Source of the DNA: Blastomussa wellsi
Lineage: Eukaryota > Cnidaria > Anthozoa > Scleractinia > Plerogyridae
Direction: 5' to 3'
Length of the DNA: 64,000 nt
NCBI GenBank assembly: GCA_947652115.1
Contig: OX393562.1
Span: 29,020,289-29,084,288, forward strand
In this document: in pieces, positions 34,525 to 45,000 of the stretch
Layout of the letters: every line of letters begins with the position of its first letter
How positions within the stretch are numbered: position 1 is the stretch's first letter
Made by a program: the position numbers and the translations under genes
The notes under the pieces: generated by a model
What the model was told of the DNA's origin: nothing
The model's database searches: none
What the model saw: the letters and a program-made list of their open reading frames with translations, nothing else

Positions 34525-35097
34525 ATAAACAACTATTATGAAATATTGTTCACAGTTTGAAAATTATGAACACAATTATCAAAAACAATTGGGAAAGTGG
34601 TTTTCAACAACCAAAAATACTTTGTAATATTATTTGTAAAATAATTCACCTGGCCAGGTGTTTTCTAAAGAACACATTCAATATATTCAATTTTCAATTC
34701 AATTTCAATTTCCTGACATTGGATAAAAAGATCCAGACATTTTTACGTTTAAAATTCAGCTGAACAGACTTTCTCATTTTTTGTGGTAACCCACACATGT
34801 ATAACTGAATAGACTAAATGCAGCTTGTATCAGCCTGGAGAGAAAGCAGTGCTTTGAGGTACATGTATCATTTTCTGTTACATACTTGTATAGGCATACC
34901 TCATGAAATGCTCACTTTTGGCGACACTTTAATAAATATGAATAATGCTGAAACCGATGGGGAAAAAAAAATTCGTGCACAAACTTAAGGTGCTAAAAAA
35001 AATTCTTGCACAACCCAAAGACGAAAAAAAAAATTCTTAACAAGACAAAATTGCCCAACCCCCCCCCCCCCCCCTCAAAAATATAATGGTCCATCCC
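33789..35097. mobile_element. PIF/Harbinger-like MITE with G-tract TIRs
   Basis: TIRs of about 45 bp start GGGATGGACCATTATATTTT, then TGA and an unbroken run of about 15 G. The right end is the inverse with a matching C run. The element is flanked by TAA on both sides (33786-33788, 35098-35100), the three-base target expected of PIF/Harbinger. Just inside each TIR are three copies of an A-run followed by TTCNTGCACA; all six point the same way. The 1309-bp element has no transposase frame. Confidence 0.8.
34437..34500. repeat. hairpin inside the 1.3-kb MITE
   Basis: GATCTGTATGGGC...TTACAATTGC is inverted as GCAATTGTAA...GCCCATACAGATC with a loop of about 14 nt. Near-perfect stem of about 23 bp. 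Confidence 0.8.
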
Positions 35098-35203
35098 TAA
35101 ATGATTCGCTGTTTAGACTGGGAAATTTTGTCGTGTCGATTTTGAACTTGCTGTGTGGGGAACTAAAAGGAACGGCGAAAAACTTACCGTCGGTTGCATC
35201 GAA

Positions 35204-35384
35204 GCGTGAACACGTGTGGAAAAAACATGTTTTAATTGGCCATTAACTTGTACAGATTAAAACCTTAGTCAGTTTATAATTTGTCAAAAGTGGCTTTGCT
35301 TTGCTAAACCATCGGAATAAAACACCATAAAAACGAATATTACGATAATTTTATGTTCATAGCCCAGCGAGCCGCCAACACGTG
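35204..35384 (+). repeat. dispersed repeat, copy B
   Basis: Second copy of the repeat at 23381-23684 (shared GCTTTGCTTTGCTAAACCAT and CCAGCGAGCCGCCAACAC), same orientation, diverged and shorter. Confidence 0.65.
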
Positions 35385-36607
35385 AAAATCATTCAATTTT
35401 ATTTCCTTGAAAAATACAGAAGGCTTAAAATTGTAGTTCAAGTCTCACGAAATTTTTGTAAAAGCCTTTTCTACCTAAAAATTTATACAAGATACATACA
35501 AGATTATCATTGAGTTGGCAAAATACCATAGTAGTTATTCATTTTGTGCAGTTGCAACTTTTTCACTGTTCCTCAGTTTTATAGCGGATTTTCCTACATG
35601 CACATCCACCTGCAGAAATTCTTCTTGTTTACAACTGGTTGAACCCGGCGACATAATTTTCCGAAATAGGGAAATCGAACTTTACCGCCATTTTCACACA
35701 GCAAACGAGACTGGACAGCATTTTCTGGTTAATGATTAAAATTCCTTACCAACATCCGGTCCCATCGTAAAATCGTTGTAACTGTTCGTTACACAACATC
35801 CGAGGATGACCTCCGGTAGGTCGATGTTATTTTTTGCTGACCCCCATGATATTATTATCTTGCCTCGCTCTCATGAGGTAATTTCCGTCCTATCTCTACC
35901 CTTCAAGAAGCCTTCGTTACCGCTCCAACTGAGGTCAACTGAGGGAGAGGTTTGGGGCGGTGGGGGACGGATCACTGATTTCTAAAATGAAGCTTTTTGG
36001 CTCGGATTCCAGGCGCCTCTCAAAAAGTCACCATAAAAATAACATCAAGCGACCTTTCTAGTGAAAATACACCACAGAGAAATTCAACAAAATGCGGATC
36101 CGAATTTGAACAAAAATTGTTATCGATTGACGGATTTGCAATATTGTGATCAGTACTCCACGATAATATTTTTAAAATCAATTAAAACATAACTGTAGTG
36201 TACAAATCAGAGCTGGAAACACCAGATTTCATGACCGGCAGTATTTTGATGCAGTCATGGAGTATGATTTACAGTAATAATTTAATTATTTGGCACTGCC
36301 ACTTGTACACAAGATTAGTTTAAAAAAGTGTTGACCAGTACCATAACAACTATATACTAACTTTTAACTCCAGTGCTTCAAATACACAGTGGATCCAAGT
36401 AAAGTAACATTCCAGATGTGAATGCCGTAATAACAAACACTAAGTATCAGGCTTTTGGCACGAGACTCGCACTTTTCGACCAAATCTCACACAACCACGC
36501 CCTTTGGACAAAATATCACTCTTTAGAAATACTACCACTTTCTTGAAGCCGAATACCAATCGTCAATATGTTCACCGTCGTGGAATTATAACAAGCTCCA
36601 TGCTTGA
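35385..36607. other. gene-poor stretch
   Basis: A TTG-initiated frame at 35515-35739 shows no certain domain. A 16-nt potential alternative first exon for the Rab GAP gene is at 35765-35750 (minus). Nothing else is recognised. Confidence 0.35.
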
Positions 36608-36905
36608 TGTGGGAGGCGCAGTGGCCTAATGGTTAGTGCGCTGTACTCCAGATCGGGCAGTCCGGGCTCGAGCCTCGGTTGGGCACTGCGTTGTGTTCTT
36701 GGGCAAGACACTTTACTCTCACAGTGCCTCTCTTCACCCAGGTGTATAAATGGGTACCGGCGAATTTACTGCTGGGGGTAACCCTGCGATGGACTAGCAT
36801 CGCATCCAGGGGGGAGTAGAAATACTCTCTGTCGCTTCATGCTACAGAAACTGGGATAAACTCCGGCCTGATGGGCCACTAGGCCCGACTGCAGACTTAC
36901 CCTTA
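36608..36905 (+). repeat. tRNA-derived SINE with conserved body
   Basis: Box A TGGCCTAATGGTTAG (36622-36636) and box B GGCTCGAGCCTC (36665-36676) mark a tRNA head. The body has GGGCAAGACACTTTACTCTC, CACCCAGGTGTATAAATGGG, CCCTGCGATGGACTAGCATC and a GATGGGCCACTAGGCCCGAC hairpin. This body is shared by SINEs of many aquatic animals. Full length, plus orientation. Confidence 0.88.
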
Positions 36906-37687
36906 CCCATACTTGATGTATTGCTTCTCCAAAGGTTTTGGTGAATAAACTTAAACGAATGCTGGCCCAGAATGAAGGAAATCGCTTCTCTGCAACATCA
37001 CTTTTTAAAAAATTTGCCTAGGGGAGAATGCCCCCAGAAATTCGGCCCTTTGGGCCTCACTGGTGACAGCAATTCAATTTTTCACTCCACACCAACCAGA
37101 AACCTTGTCATATATATAATAACTATGCAACAAATATCATTTTAGAAAGTGTGGTATTCATAATTCGTACTTATTAAAAGCTCTTGGGAAAGTTTACGTT
37201 ACAGAGATTTGAGAAAATTAACGATTTTCATTTTCTGTTCATTGGTTTATTCTCCTGGGGGACTCCCCTATTAAAATGACGGGGGAGCTCGTCGGAAATT
37301 TTGAAAAGTACCCTGTGGGCGTGGCCCCCCAAACTTTTCAACCCTGAAAGGTACCACCACTTCTACACTTCCCCGGGATCGATCCACAATATTTATTTAC
37401 TTTGTTCTAAACGAAATTCTGGAAGTTTGTAACTATGGTTCACATAAATGAAACCTTCAAATAAAAACCATCGGTTTTAATAACGAAATAAAACACAAAG
37501 TTCAAATGCCCCGGGTTGAAGGATACCGGCTGGGTCGGTAAGCTATGGGGACGAGAATGGCATGGCCGACAGCGCATGACGTCACGATTTCTCAATGTTT
37601 TCATCCATTCTCGTCCCCAGAGCCACTTGTTCCTCGTGCACAGGCCCAGCCGCTAAGAGGGACAAGCGGCTCTGGGGACGAGAATAG

Positions 37688-38473
37688 GGACCTTTAGCAA
37701 TGATGACGAGGACGTGGACGAAGACTTGTATGGTCGATTAAGCCATGGGACGAGACAGTCGTCCAACGGCAGGAAACATGAACACTTTAGCAAACCGGTA
37801 GCGTGGACGAGTTTCGTGCTGTGGAAGTCAATAGCGAAAATATCTTTTAGACAGTTTCGTGGGCTGCTAAAACTTCTCTCCGCCGATAACGATATCTGAG
37901 AAGTACGCGTGTCAGAACAAAGCTAACTTTATCGTCGTTTGCATAAACCACAACTTAAACGAATAGTTTGTAGTTTTAAAGCCGGGAAATCTTTCAAATT
38001 TAAAAATGAAGTCAAGATTGAATTGCAAAAATTACAATGTAATGCAGTTGACAGAATGTGATTTATATCTTATAAGGTTACATACGTATCCCGGTGCAAT
38101 TTTATCGCCACAATCCGCCGGCATTCCTCCACACGCAGTGCGACCACAAATGCACAAATCATAACCTTACTTTTAATTTCTGCCTGAAGATCTGTTTTTT
38201 CCTCGCGGTCCTTTCAAATATGTTATGGACGCTATCTTATTCACTGACGAGCCATTTCGAGTGAAGAAGCCTGCGTAAAAATGCAAAAACTCTACGAAAC
38301 ATACCCTCGTTTCGACTAGTTCACTACAAGACGACAAATGACGGCAAATGACGTCCTGAACGAGGCGTGGACGACGAGTCGTTCTCCCCGGGGCATGCGT
38401 GGTAGCGTCGAGTCTCGTATTTCCAACTTCCGGTCGTTCACGTTCACGTCCTCGTCATCATTGCTAAAGGTCC
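37688..38473. mobile_element. TIR element, GGACCTTTAGCA ends
   Basis: The first 29 bp (GGACCTTTAGCAATGATGAC, then GAGGACGTG) are repeated exactly in inverted orientation at 38445-38473. The flanks show no clear target duplication. Inside there is no coding frame longer than about 60 codons. Non-autonomous DNA element. Confidence 0.78.
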
Positions 38474-39089
38474 GTAATGTGTTGTCCAAACGAGCGAACT
38501 TACGATCCTTATAGCAAGAATTGGATGCAAAATTATGAAGGTGGAAATTGAGAGGTAAATAAACACAAAACAATGTACCCCTGGTATAAATAAGGGATTT
38601 CCTTAAGAATTGCAGACAGAGATTTCCTTAAGAATTGCTCACATTTTTCACACTCAGACATTTTCTCGTTTTTTCACGTTTTTTCTGTAGTGTCGAATCA
38701 GTGGTCGAGTGACCCAGCCTGATCCCCGCGATGTCAAGATACTACAAATTAAAGAAGGAGTATCGAGGAAGCAAAAAGTAGTTGCGTGACGTGTCAAACG
38801 ACCGCTGGTCAAGCGAAACCCTGACCTGTTCACTGTATTCTGAGCACCAGTATACGAAAGGGAATACAGAACACGTTTCTTCAGATTGAAAGCTTGGTTT
38901 TATCCCAGAAGGTAATGCGTAACTACGTCGGAAAGCGAGTGGTAAGTTTTCAAATTTTGACTCACAATGATGATCAATGGTGGCAAGATAAATTTCAAGT
39001 GATGCCAGGAAATTAAATCACACAGAATATAAAAGCTTTCTAAGTTGATTCCATCAGTGCCACAGCCAAGGCTGCCTTCCTGCAAGTTA

Positions 39090-39622
39090 TGCACCAGTCA
39101 TTTGAAACACCACCCCCCCCCCCCACCCCCCAAATCGGGGGATAGCAGGGCAGACTGGGGATTTTGACCTCGTTTTCACTCGATTTAGGTTCCCTGGCAG
39201 TCGGGAACCTAATGCAGACTATACAATGCAGGGGCTGCAGGGCCTGACCTTGTTGGAAGACTGGATTAAAGTTACATGTTCACACAAATTAAAACATGGA
39301 GGCTGAACAGTGGTCTGCTTTGGGTGCAGCATTAATAAAAGTGATTTTTCAATAGACGGCAAGAAAAAGAAGAAAACAGAGAGAAAGGAAAAAAAATAAG
39401 TAACCTTGAAAAAAAAAATCATGTGAAAGCTCTAGTTGTTAAAAAAATTATAATCCATTTAATGAATTGTGCTTGATGTTTAGAGGGCGGGAGAGTTCAC
39501 TCTGAATTTTTTTCCTCGCAATACGGGGCCTTCACTGCATTTCACTGATAGTAAAATTGAATGCCCCGGATATCTCCCAAACGGGAGGGGAGGGGTAGCA
39601 GGGGTTACAAATGAGTGGTGCA
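39090..39622. mobile_element. TTA-flanked MITE with C-tract TIR
   Basis: The left end TGCACCAGTCATTTGAAACA continues into a C-run; the right end is the inverse (CAAATGAGTGGTGCA) preceded by a G-rich run. TTA flanks both sides (39087-39089, 39623-39625), the target size of PIF/Harbinger. No coding content. Confidence 0.6.
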
Positions 39623-39892
39623 TTACATCAAAGATCTTAAGCATGGATCTTTGCCTTTTTTAAAATAATCCTTTAAAATCTTGATGAACTATATTTGGTA
39701 GTTGTGTGTCAAAGCAGAGCACTACCAACCTGGAATACTCTTGCGTGGGGGCCAACTGTGACTCAACTGTGTCTGTTGGTGGGGGTAGTGTCTGAGTGCA
39801 GTCTCTTCCTCACCACTGCAGTAGCAAGTGGAAGCGCCAGCATACTCACAATATATGTGAACAGCTTTATATAGTGTTTTCACATGATGTCA

Positions 39893-39955
39893 TGGCAGCC
39901 ATATCGGTGTCCCAAAACAAAGAAACGGCAGCCATATTGGTGTCCCAAAACAATC
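39893..39955 (+). repeat. two tandem 27-bp units
   Basis: GGCAGCCATATCGGTGTCCC and AAAACAA, then the same with one change, in direct repeat. Probably the end of a dispersed element. Confidence 0.6.
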
Positions 39956-40539
39956 CTCCGGGAATTGAATTCTATTATTATAAAAATATCATCTTTTGTT
40001 TCAGCAATCCAATATGACCACTTGTCACGTGTGTGAAAATACTCTACAAGGGCTGTTCACTGGCTCTTTTATTCTTAGAGTACATCAGGTGTAGCCTCAA
40101 GGGTTTGGTGCTTAAGCTTGTAAATGTTTGTCTTTGTTAAATGCAAAGCCGGTAGAGATCGTAACTGTTATTACACTGTAAATCATTACATACTGTAAAT
40201 CCAGGATGGCATAAAATATGACAAACAGTTGTCCCTGTCGGCTGAGTAACAGTTTACCCTGTTTGATTATTTATAAAGTATTTTAATATTCAAAACGCCA
40301 GTTATCCTTCTTCCTTTGAATTTCTTTCATTCATTCGATCACTGGTGGCCTTGCTGAGTTAAGTTTTATTTCTTTAGTGCAAATTTGTGCTTAAAACATA
40401 AAATCCAGACAGTATGTGACAGTCGGCATGACATGAGTTGTCCTGGTTACGTGAGTTTTGCTTTTGTAAATGGCCAATGCCATTTTAGTGAATTTTTTGG
40501 CTGTCGTAGAATTTTACCAACAAAAAGGAAGAAATACTG

Positions 40540-40622
40540 TATCATACGACAACAACCAGAATCGAACCTGGAACCTCTCGCATGCCAACTTCCCTATCTC
40601 ACCACTACACTACCAGGTTGAT
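40540..40622 (-). repeat. tRNA-like sequence (SINE head or tRNA pseudogene)
   Basis: On the minus strand, TGGTAGTGTAGTGGTGAG (box A) and GGTTCGATTCTGG (box B with a pairing T stem CCAG/CTGG) are correctly spaced and separated by a possible anticodon arm. The acceptor stem does not pair over seven bases, so a working tRNA is unlikely. Confidence 0.45.
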
Positions 40623-41178
40623 CCACCAAATCCCCGCAAAATTTAATTATAAAAGATGACCGTCTTAATCTATTTTATTTATAGTATCGCCCTAGTCAAC
40701 AAATAAAAGCTAACTGAAAGCAAACCAATGTGAAGGTGAACAATTAAGCATTTGGTGAATGGGTATTAGCCTATCACCAAGTTACATTTGTATAACCAAT
40801 TTTGACCTTGTCCAGGCCTAAACTAAGCCTAAACTAGAGCAGATATAGCATTGTTCATTCCGAAAAGCTTGGTTACCAATTATGGCATAGACAGGTACAA
40901 TGGTTATGGACCGTTTATGAAAGGGAAATCAGCATCGCTGAGCCAAAGTGTTTATATGAGGAAACATCGTCCTCCAGAGTTCAAGTACGTTACCTTCCGA
41001 GACTAGACAACTTGCCTGCCAAAGTTGTCTTGCCCCCCAAGACAACTCGGGTAGGATCATATAAACGGTTGGTGAAAATTTAGTGAAAAGTCAGCTCGCC
41101 CAGGGTAACGAAATCGGAGGGTTGTCTCTGGTACCTGAGACCATATAAACTGGGCCCTAGCCCAGCTTTCTTTCTTTA

Positions 41179-41825
41179 AAGGGACACTGTCACGCCTGAT
41201 AATAGTTCTAATTTCCACATTATTGTGCCAAATGCCACCGAATACACGAATAAATTTGATAAAAAGATTCCACAGAACAAGATATAAACGTGGTATTTTG
41301 GGGAAGTAGTACAGGATTACTAGGATGGAAGTGGATTGCAATTCATCAAAATTGATTTCTGGACAGGATGTCCAGAAATCAAAGCTGAAATTCTGGTAAA
41401 ATTTTGAATCTTTCAGTAGGTATTTTTCCTCTTAGTTGACATTTCTTTGCTTTCACCACTTTCAGCATTTTTCTTCTTCATGATTACAGCAAGTTACAGG
41501 CCATACTTGGTAAAATATGATGAGTGAATGAATGAATTAATCAATGAAAGACACAGTAAAGACTTTATTTACGTGTCAAGCGAGTCTAGCCGAGGGTAGA
41601 AACCCTGTACTAATAGGGGGTACCTAAAATAGATAAAATAAGTTATTAAAAATATAAAACACCCAAAATTTGACATTTACAAAAACTAAGATTTAAGTTA
41701 AAAGTTATTCACAAGTATCGTACCGAAACAAGGTTGGTGGTCATGTGCTGCATAAGACACAGTTCTCACATTCGTATTTTATCTTGGACGAAAGGTTAGT
41801 TCTATCAGGCGTGATAACATCCCTT
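41179..41825. mobile_element. TIR element upstream of the ankyrin gene
   Basis: Left AAGGGACACTGTCACGCCTG and the inverse of right CAGGCGTGATAACATCCCTT share AAGGGA..GT.TCACGCCTGATA and GAACTA blocks. The flanks are TTTA-like but the exact target is unclear. An internal stretch (about 41520-41620, TTTATTTACGTGTCAAGCGA) looks like the 3' end of a LINE inserted in reverse. Confidence 0.65.
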
Positions 41826-41878
41826 TATTTCATGTATGTTTTGTTATTGCTGCTGCTGCTGCTGTAAACTGCCTGAAG

Positions 41879-42003
41879 CCCCTTTATTTCTTAGTCCATC
41901 GAATGTGAAACAAAAAAGACCGCAGCGAGGCGTGTTCTCGACTTTTTAAAAGATACGCTCTTTTTTGTTGTTTTATGCTCGATGGATTAAGAAAATAGGG
42001 ACT
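41879..42003. repeat. short foldback element, second copy
   Basis: CTTAGTCCATCGAATGTGAA is inverted as TGCTCGATGGATTAAG around a short middle. Relative of the copy at 2562-2663. It ends less than 70 bp before the ankyrin ORF start. Confidence 0.55.
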
Positions 42004-42068
42004 GCTTGTAGACCTTCTGTCAGCTGCTGAATAGCTTTTGCTATTATCGGAATAGGGAGAATGTACTA

Positions 42069-45000
42069 ATGAAGCCATGGCTTAATATGTTTTTTCAGCT
42101 GTCCTTGAAGAGTTTGTCCTTTAATGTAGTGACGACACCTGATAAGGAAAGTGGTCTGAGCCATCTACAGTCAGCCTGCATTGAAGGAGACATCAAAACT
42201 GTCAGTACAATATTGAATTGTAGCTCGGGCAAACTTGACAGTGTCATAGCACTGAGATTAAAGATTGGCCACAATGCACCTAATTTCGCTGGCGAAGCTA
42301 TTGATACTGTCTTGCGACAGCATGACTCTGAAGAACACAAACAAATACGCGAATCTTTTGAAAGCATTAAAAAGGTTTTCGAATCTCAGTCTCTTCTACA
42401 TTTTGCCGCAAAGAAGGGAAATGTTGAGCATCTACGAAGGTTGCTTGATAGCGGTGAGTATGTTGATTCACGGTCTGAGGATTTTGAGACACCTCTTATG
42501 TTGGCTGGCAAACTTAACGAGGAAAACGTTATAGAATTTCTAGTAGAAAGAGGTGCCACACTAGAGTTGCAGGAACTTAATTCCTTGAGGGCAATTCACT
42601 TTGCTGCAGAAAAGGGTAGAACGAAAAATGTTCTGCGTTTAATAGAGCTTGGAGCTAGTATTTCAAAAGGGAAGGAATACATGTCACCACTCCATTTGGC
42701 TATTGAAAATGGGCACACAGAAACCGTCCGCCTTCTTCTAGAGTACGGCGCCGTTGTCGAGAAGGTCGATGAATATGGCAATCCATCTTCTCTCATGCTA
42801 GCTGTTGAAAAGGGCAATCTAGAAATCGTTCACCTGCTGTTAAGGCATGGGGCGAATTTAAGTGACGAAGGCTTGCCATCTTTGTATTTTGCTGCTGTCG
42901 ACGGAGGTCACATTGGAGTAGTAAAATTTATTCTACAAAACAATGGGAACGTATTGACGGAACCAGTTCTCCATTTCGCGCCTAACCTGGAGTTAGTTCG
43001 TTATCTTGTTGAGCAAGGAGCTAACATTCACGAAAGAGACTCCTTCGGTAGAACGCCGTTGCACAACGCTGCTAGACGTGGCCAGTCTGACATAGTCAAC
43101 TATTTTTTAAAGCAGGGTGCTGATATCAACTCACGAGACAATCGTGGCTGCTCAGTTCTGTTTGACGCTGTTTATCTAGGCCATGCCGCTATTGCGACAG
43201 TTTTGATCGAAGAAGGATGCGATTTAAACCAGTTTGAGTTCCATGATGAATCTTTGTTGGAATTAGCTGCCGAACGAGGGCTGACGGATGTTTTGCAACT
43301 TCTTCTCGACAAAGGTTTATATGTGGATAAAGCCAATGTGAATGGCGAAACACCTCTGGCGGTAGCAGCTCGGGTGGGGCAATTTGATACAGTGACTTTT
43401 CTATTAGAGCGAGGAGCTAGCGTCAATGTCAGTAATGCCGAAAAAATCAAAGAAAATGCAAAGATTAATTGTGTTGAACGCGATAACAATGACGGCGCCT
43501 TTAGCGAGAAAGATGAAGATGTAGATGAACACAGCAGGCCCAGCCAAGAAAAGAGCATTTCTCCTTTGTATTTGGCCTTAAAAAGCCGCCGCGACGAAGT
43601 AGTTAAACTGTTAATAGAGCGAGGGGCTGATACGTTAAACTTGCATACTGGAATCTCTAATCAGTCTCAAACAGGTGATACAGCTCTCCACTTAGCCATA
43701 AACTTGAAATTAGCCCGTTACCTCGTTGAACAAGGGGCTGACATTCATGCAAGAAACTGCTTTGGTAGAACACCACTGCACAACGCTGCTCAACAGCGTC
43801 AGGCTGACACAGTAAGGTACCTTTTAAACTGTGGTGCTGATATCAACTCGCGAGACGAGTCTAGTCGCACAGCTTTATTTTATGCAGTTAATGAACCTGA
43901 TGCCGCTACTGCTAAGGTTTTGATTGAAGAAGGATGTGATTTAAATTTTGGCTTCCATGATAGGTCTTTGTTGGAGTTAGCTGCAAGAAATGGCCTGACG
44001 GATGTTTTGCAAATTCTTATTGACAAAGGTTTATGTGACAATGTAGATGAAGTCAGTAGTTCTGGCACAACTCCTCTAACGGCAGCTGCCAGGGCTGGAA
44101 AATATGATACAGTCGCTTTTCTTTTAGAGCGAGGAGCTAGCGTCAATGGCAGCAATGCGGCAAAATTCAGAGAAAATGTAAAGAATTATGCTGAACATGA
44201 GGGCAACGACTGTAAAGATATGGAGGAAGACGACGACATAGTTGAACACACGAGTTACTGTCAGGGAAAAAACGTTTCTCCTTTGTATTATGCCTTGGAT
44301 AACGGTGAATTCGAGATAGCGAAACTTCTGATAGAACGAGGGGCTGATAAGTGGAACCTGGATGGTGAATATAATTCTCTTACGGAGATTGCTTCTCAGT
44401 TTCGCAAATATGATATTCTGCAACTGCTTTCCGATGAGAAAAAGTTTCATTTTGACAACTTGGTGAATGGTGAAACTCTACTTACATCGGCAGCCTCTGG
44501 AGTCCACGACCCTAATTCAGTTCTGCTTCTATTACAAAAGGGCGTGAATGTAAATGCAAGGAATTCTTCAGGTGACACAGCACTTTCTCGTCTTCTTCAG
44601 TACGCAGGCGTTTCAGACGTGATGGAAGTCGCCAACATGCTCCTTTCATTTGGCGCTGATATAAATGCAATGAACGACAGATCTCAAACGCCTCTTCTTG
44701 TAGCTTGTTACAGGAATTTCGAAGAAGTAGCTAGGCAGCTCCTTCAGCTTGGATGTGACATAAACGTCAGAAAGGTCGCATCATCCTCACCTCTTCACCG
44801 TGCTGCCCATAACAACAATGGTAAACTTGTTGAGATGTTACTTCTATATGGTGCTGATGTCAATATAAAAACTGATCAAGACAAGATGACACCTTTACTT
44901 TTGGCGGTAAACTCAAACAGTATCCACGCAGCCCAGGTATTGACAGAATATGGCGCTGAGTTGGAAGGCGAAAATGTGTTAGGTCGTACATCCCTTGCTG

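Larger units (their letters stand above)
33636..35842. repeat. inverted repeat pair, 47-nt arms 2.2 kb apart
   Basis: Arms 33636-33682 and 35796-35842 match at about 44 of 47 positions in inverted orientation (GGTCAGCAAAAAATAACATC at the left start). They bracket the PIF/Harbinger-like MITE and repeat copy B. They could be ends of one composite element or two inserted copies of a short repeat. Confidence 0.7.

Noticed and set aside
35515..35739. Possible LRAT/NlpC-like fragment (VEPGDIIF...LYRHF)
   Set aside because: Resembles the PGDxI...YRHF start of LRAT domains for about 20 residues, but what follows does not match, there is no ATG, and no partner exon with the NCEHF cysteine motif was seen.
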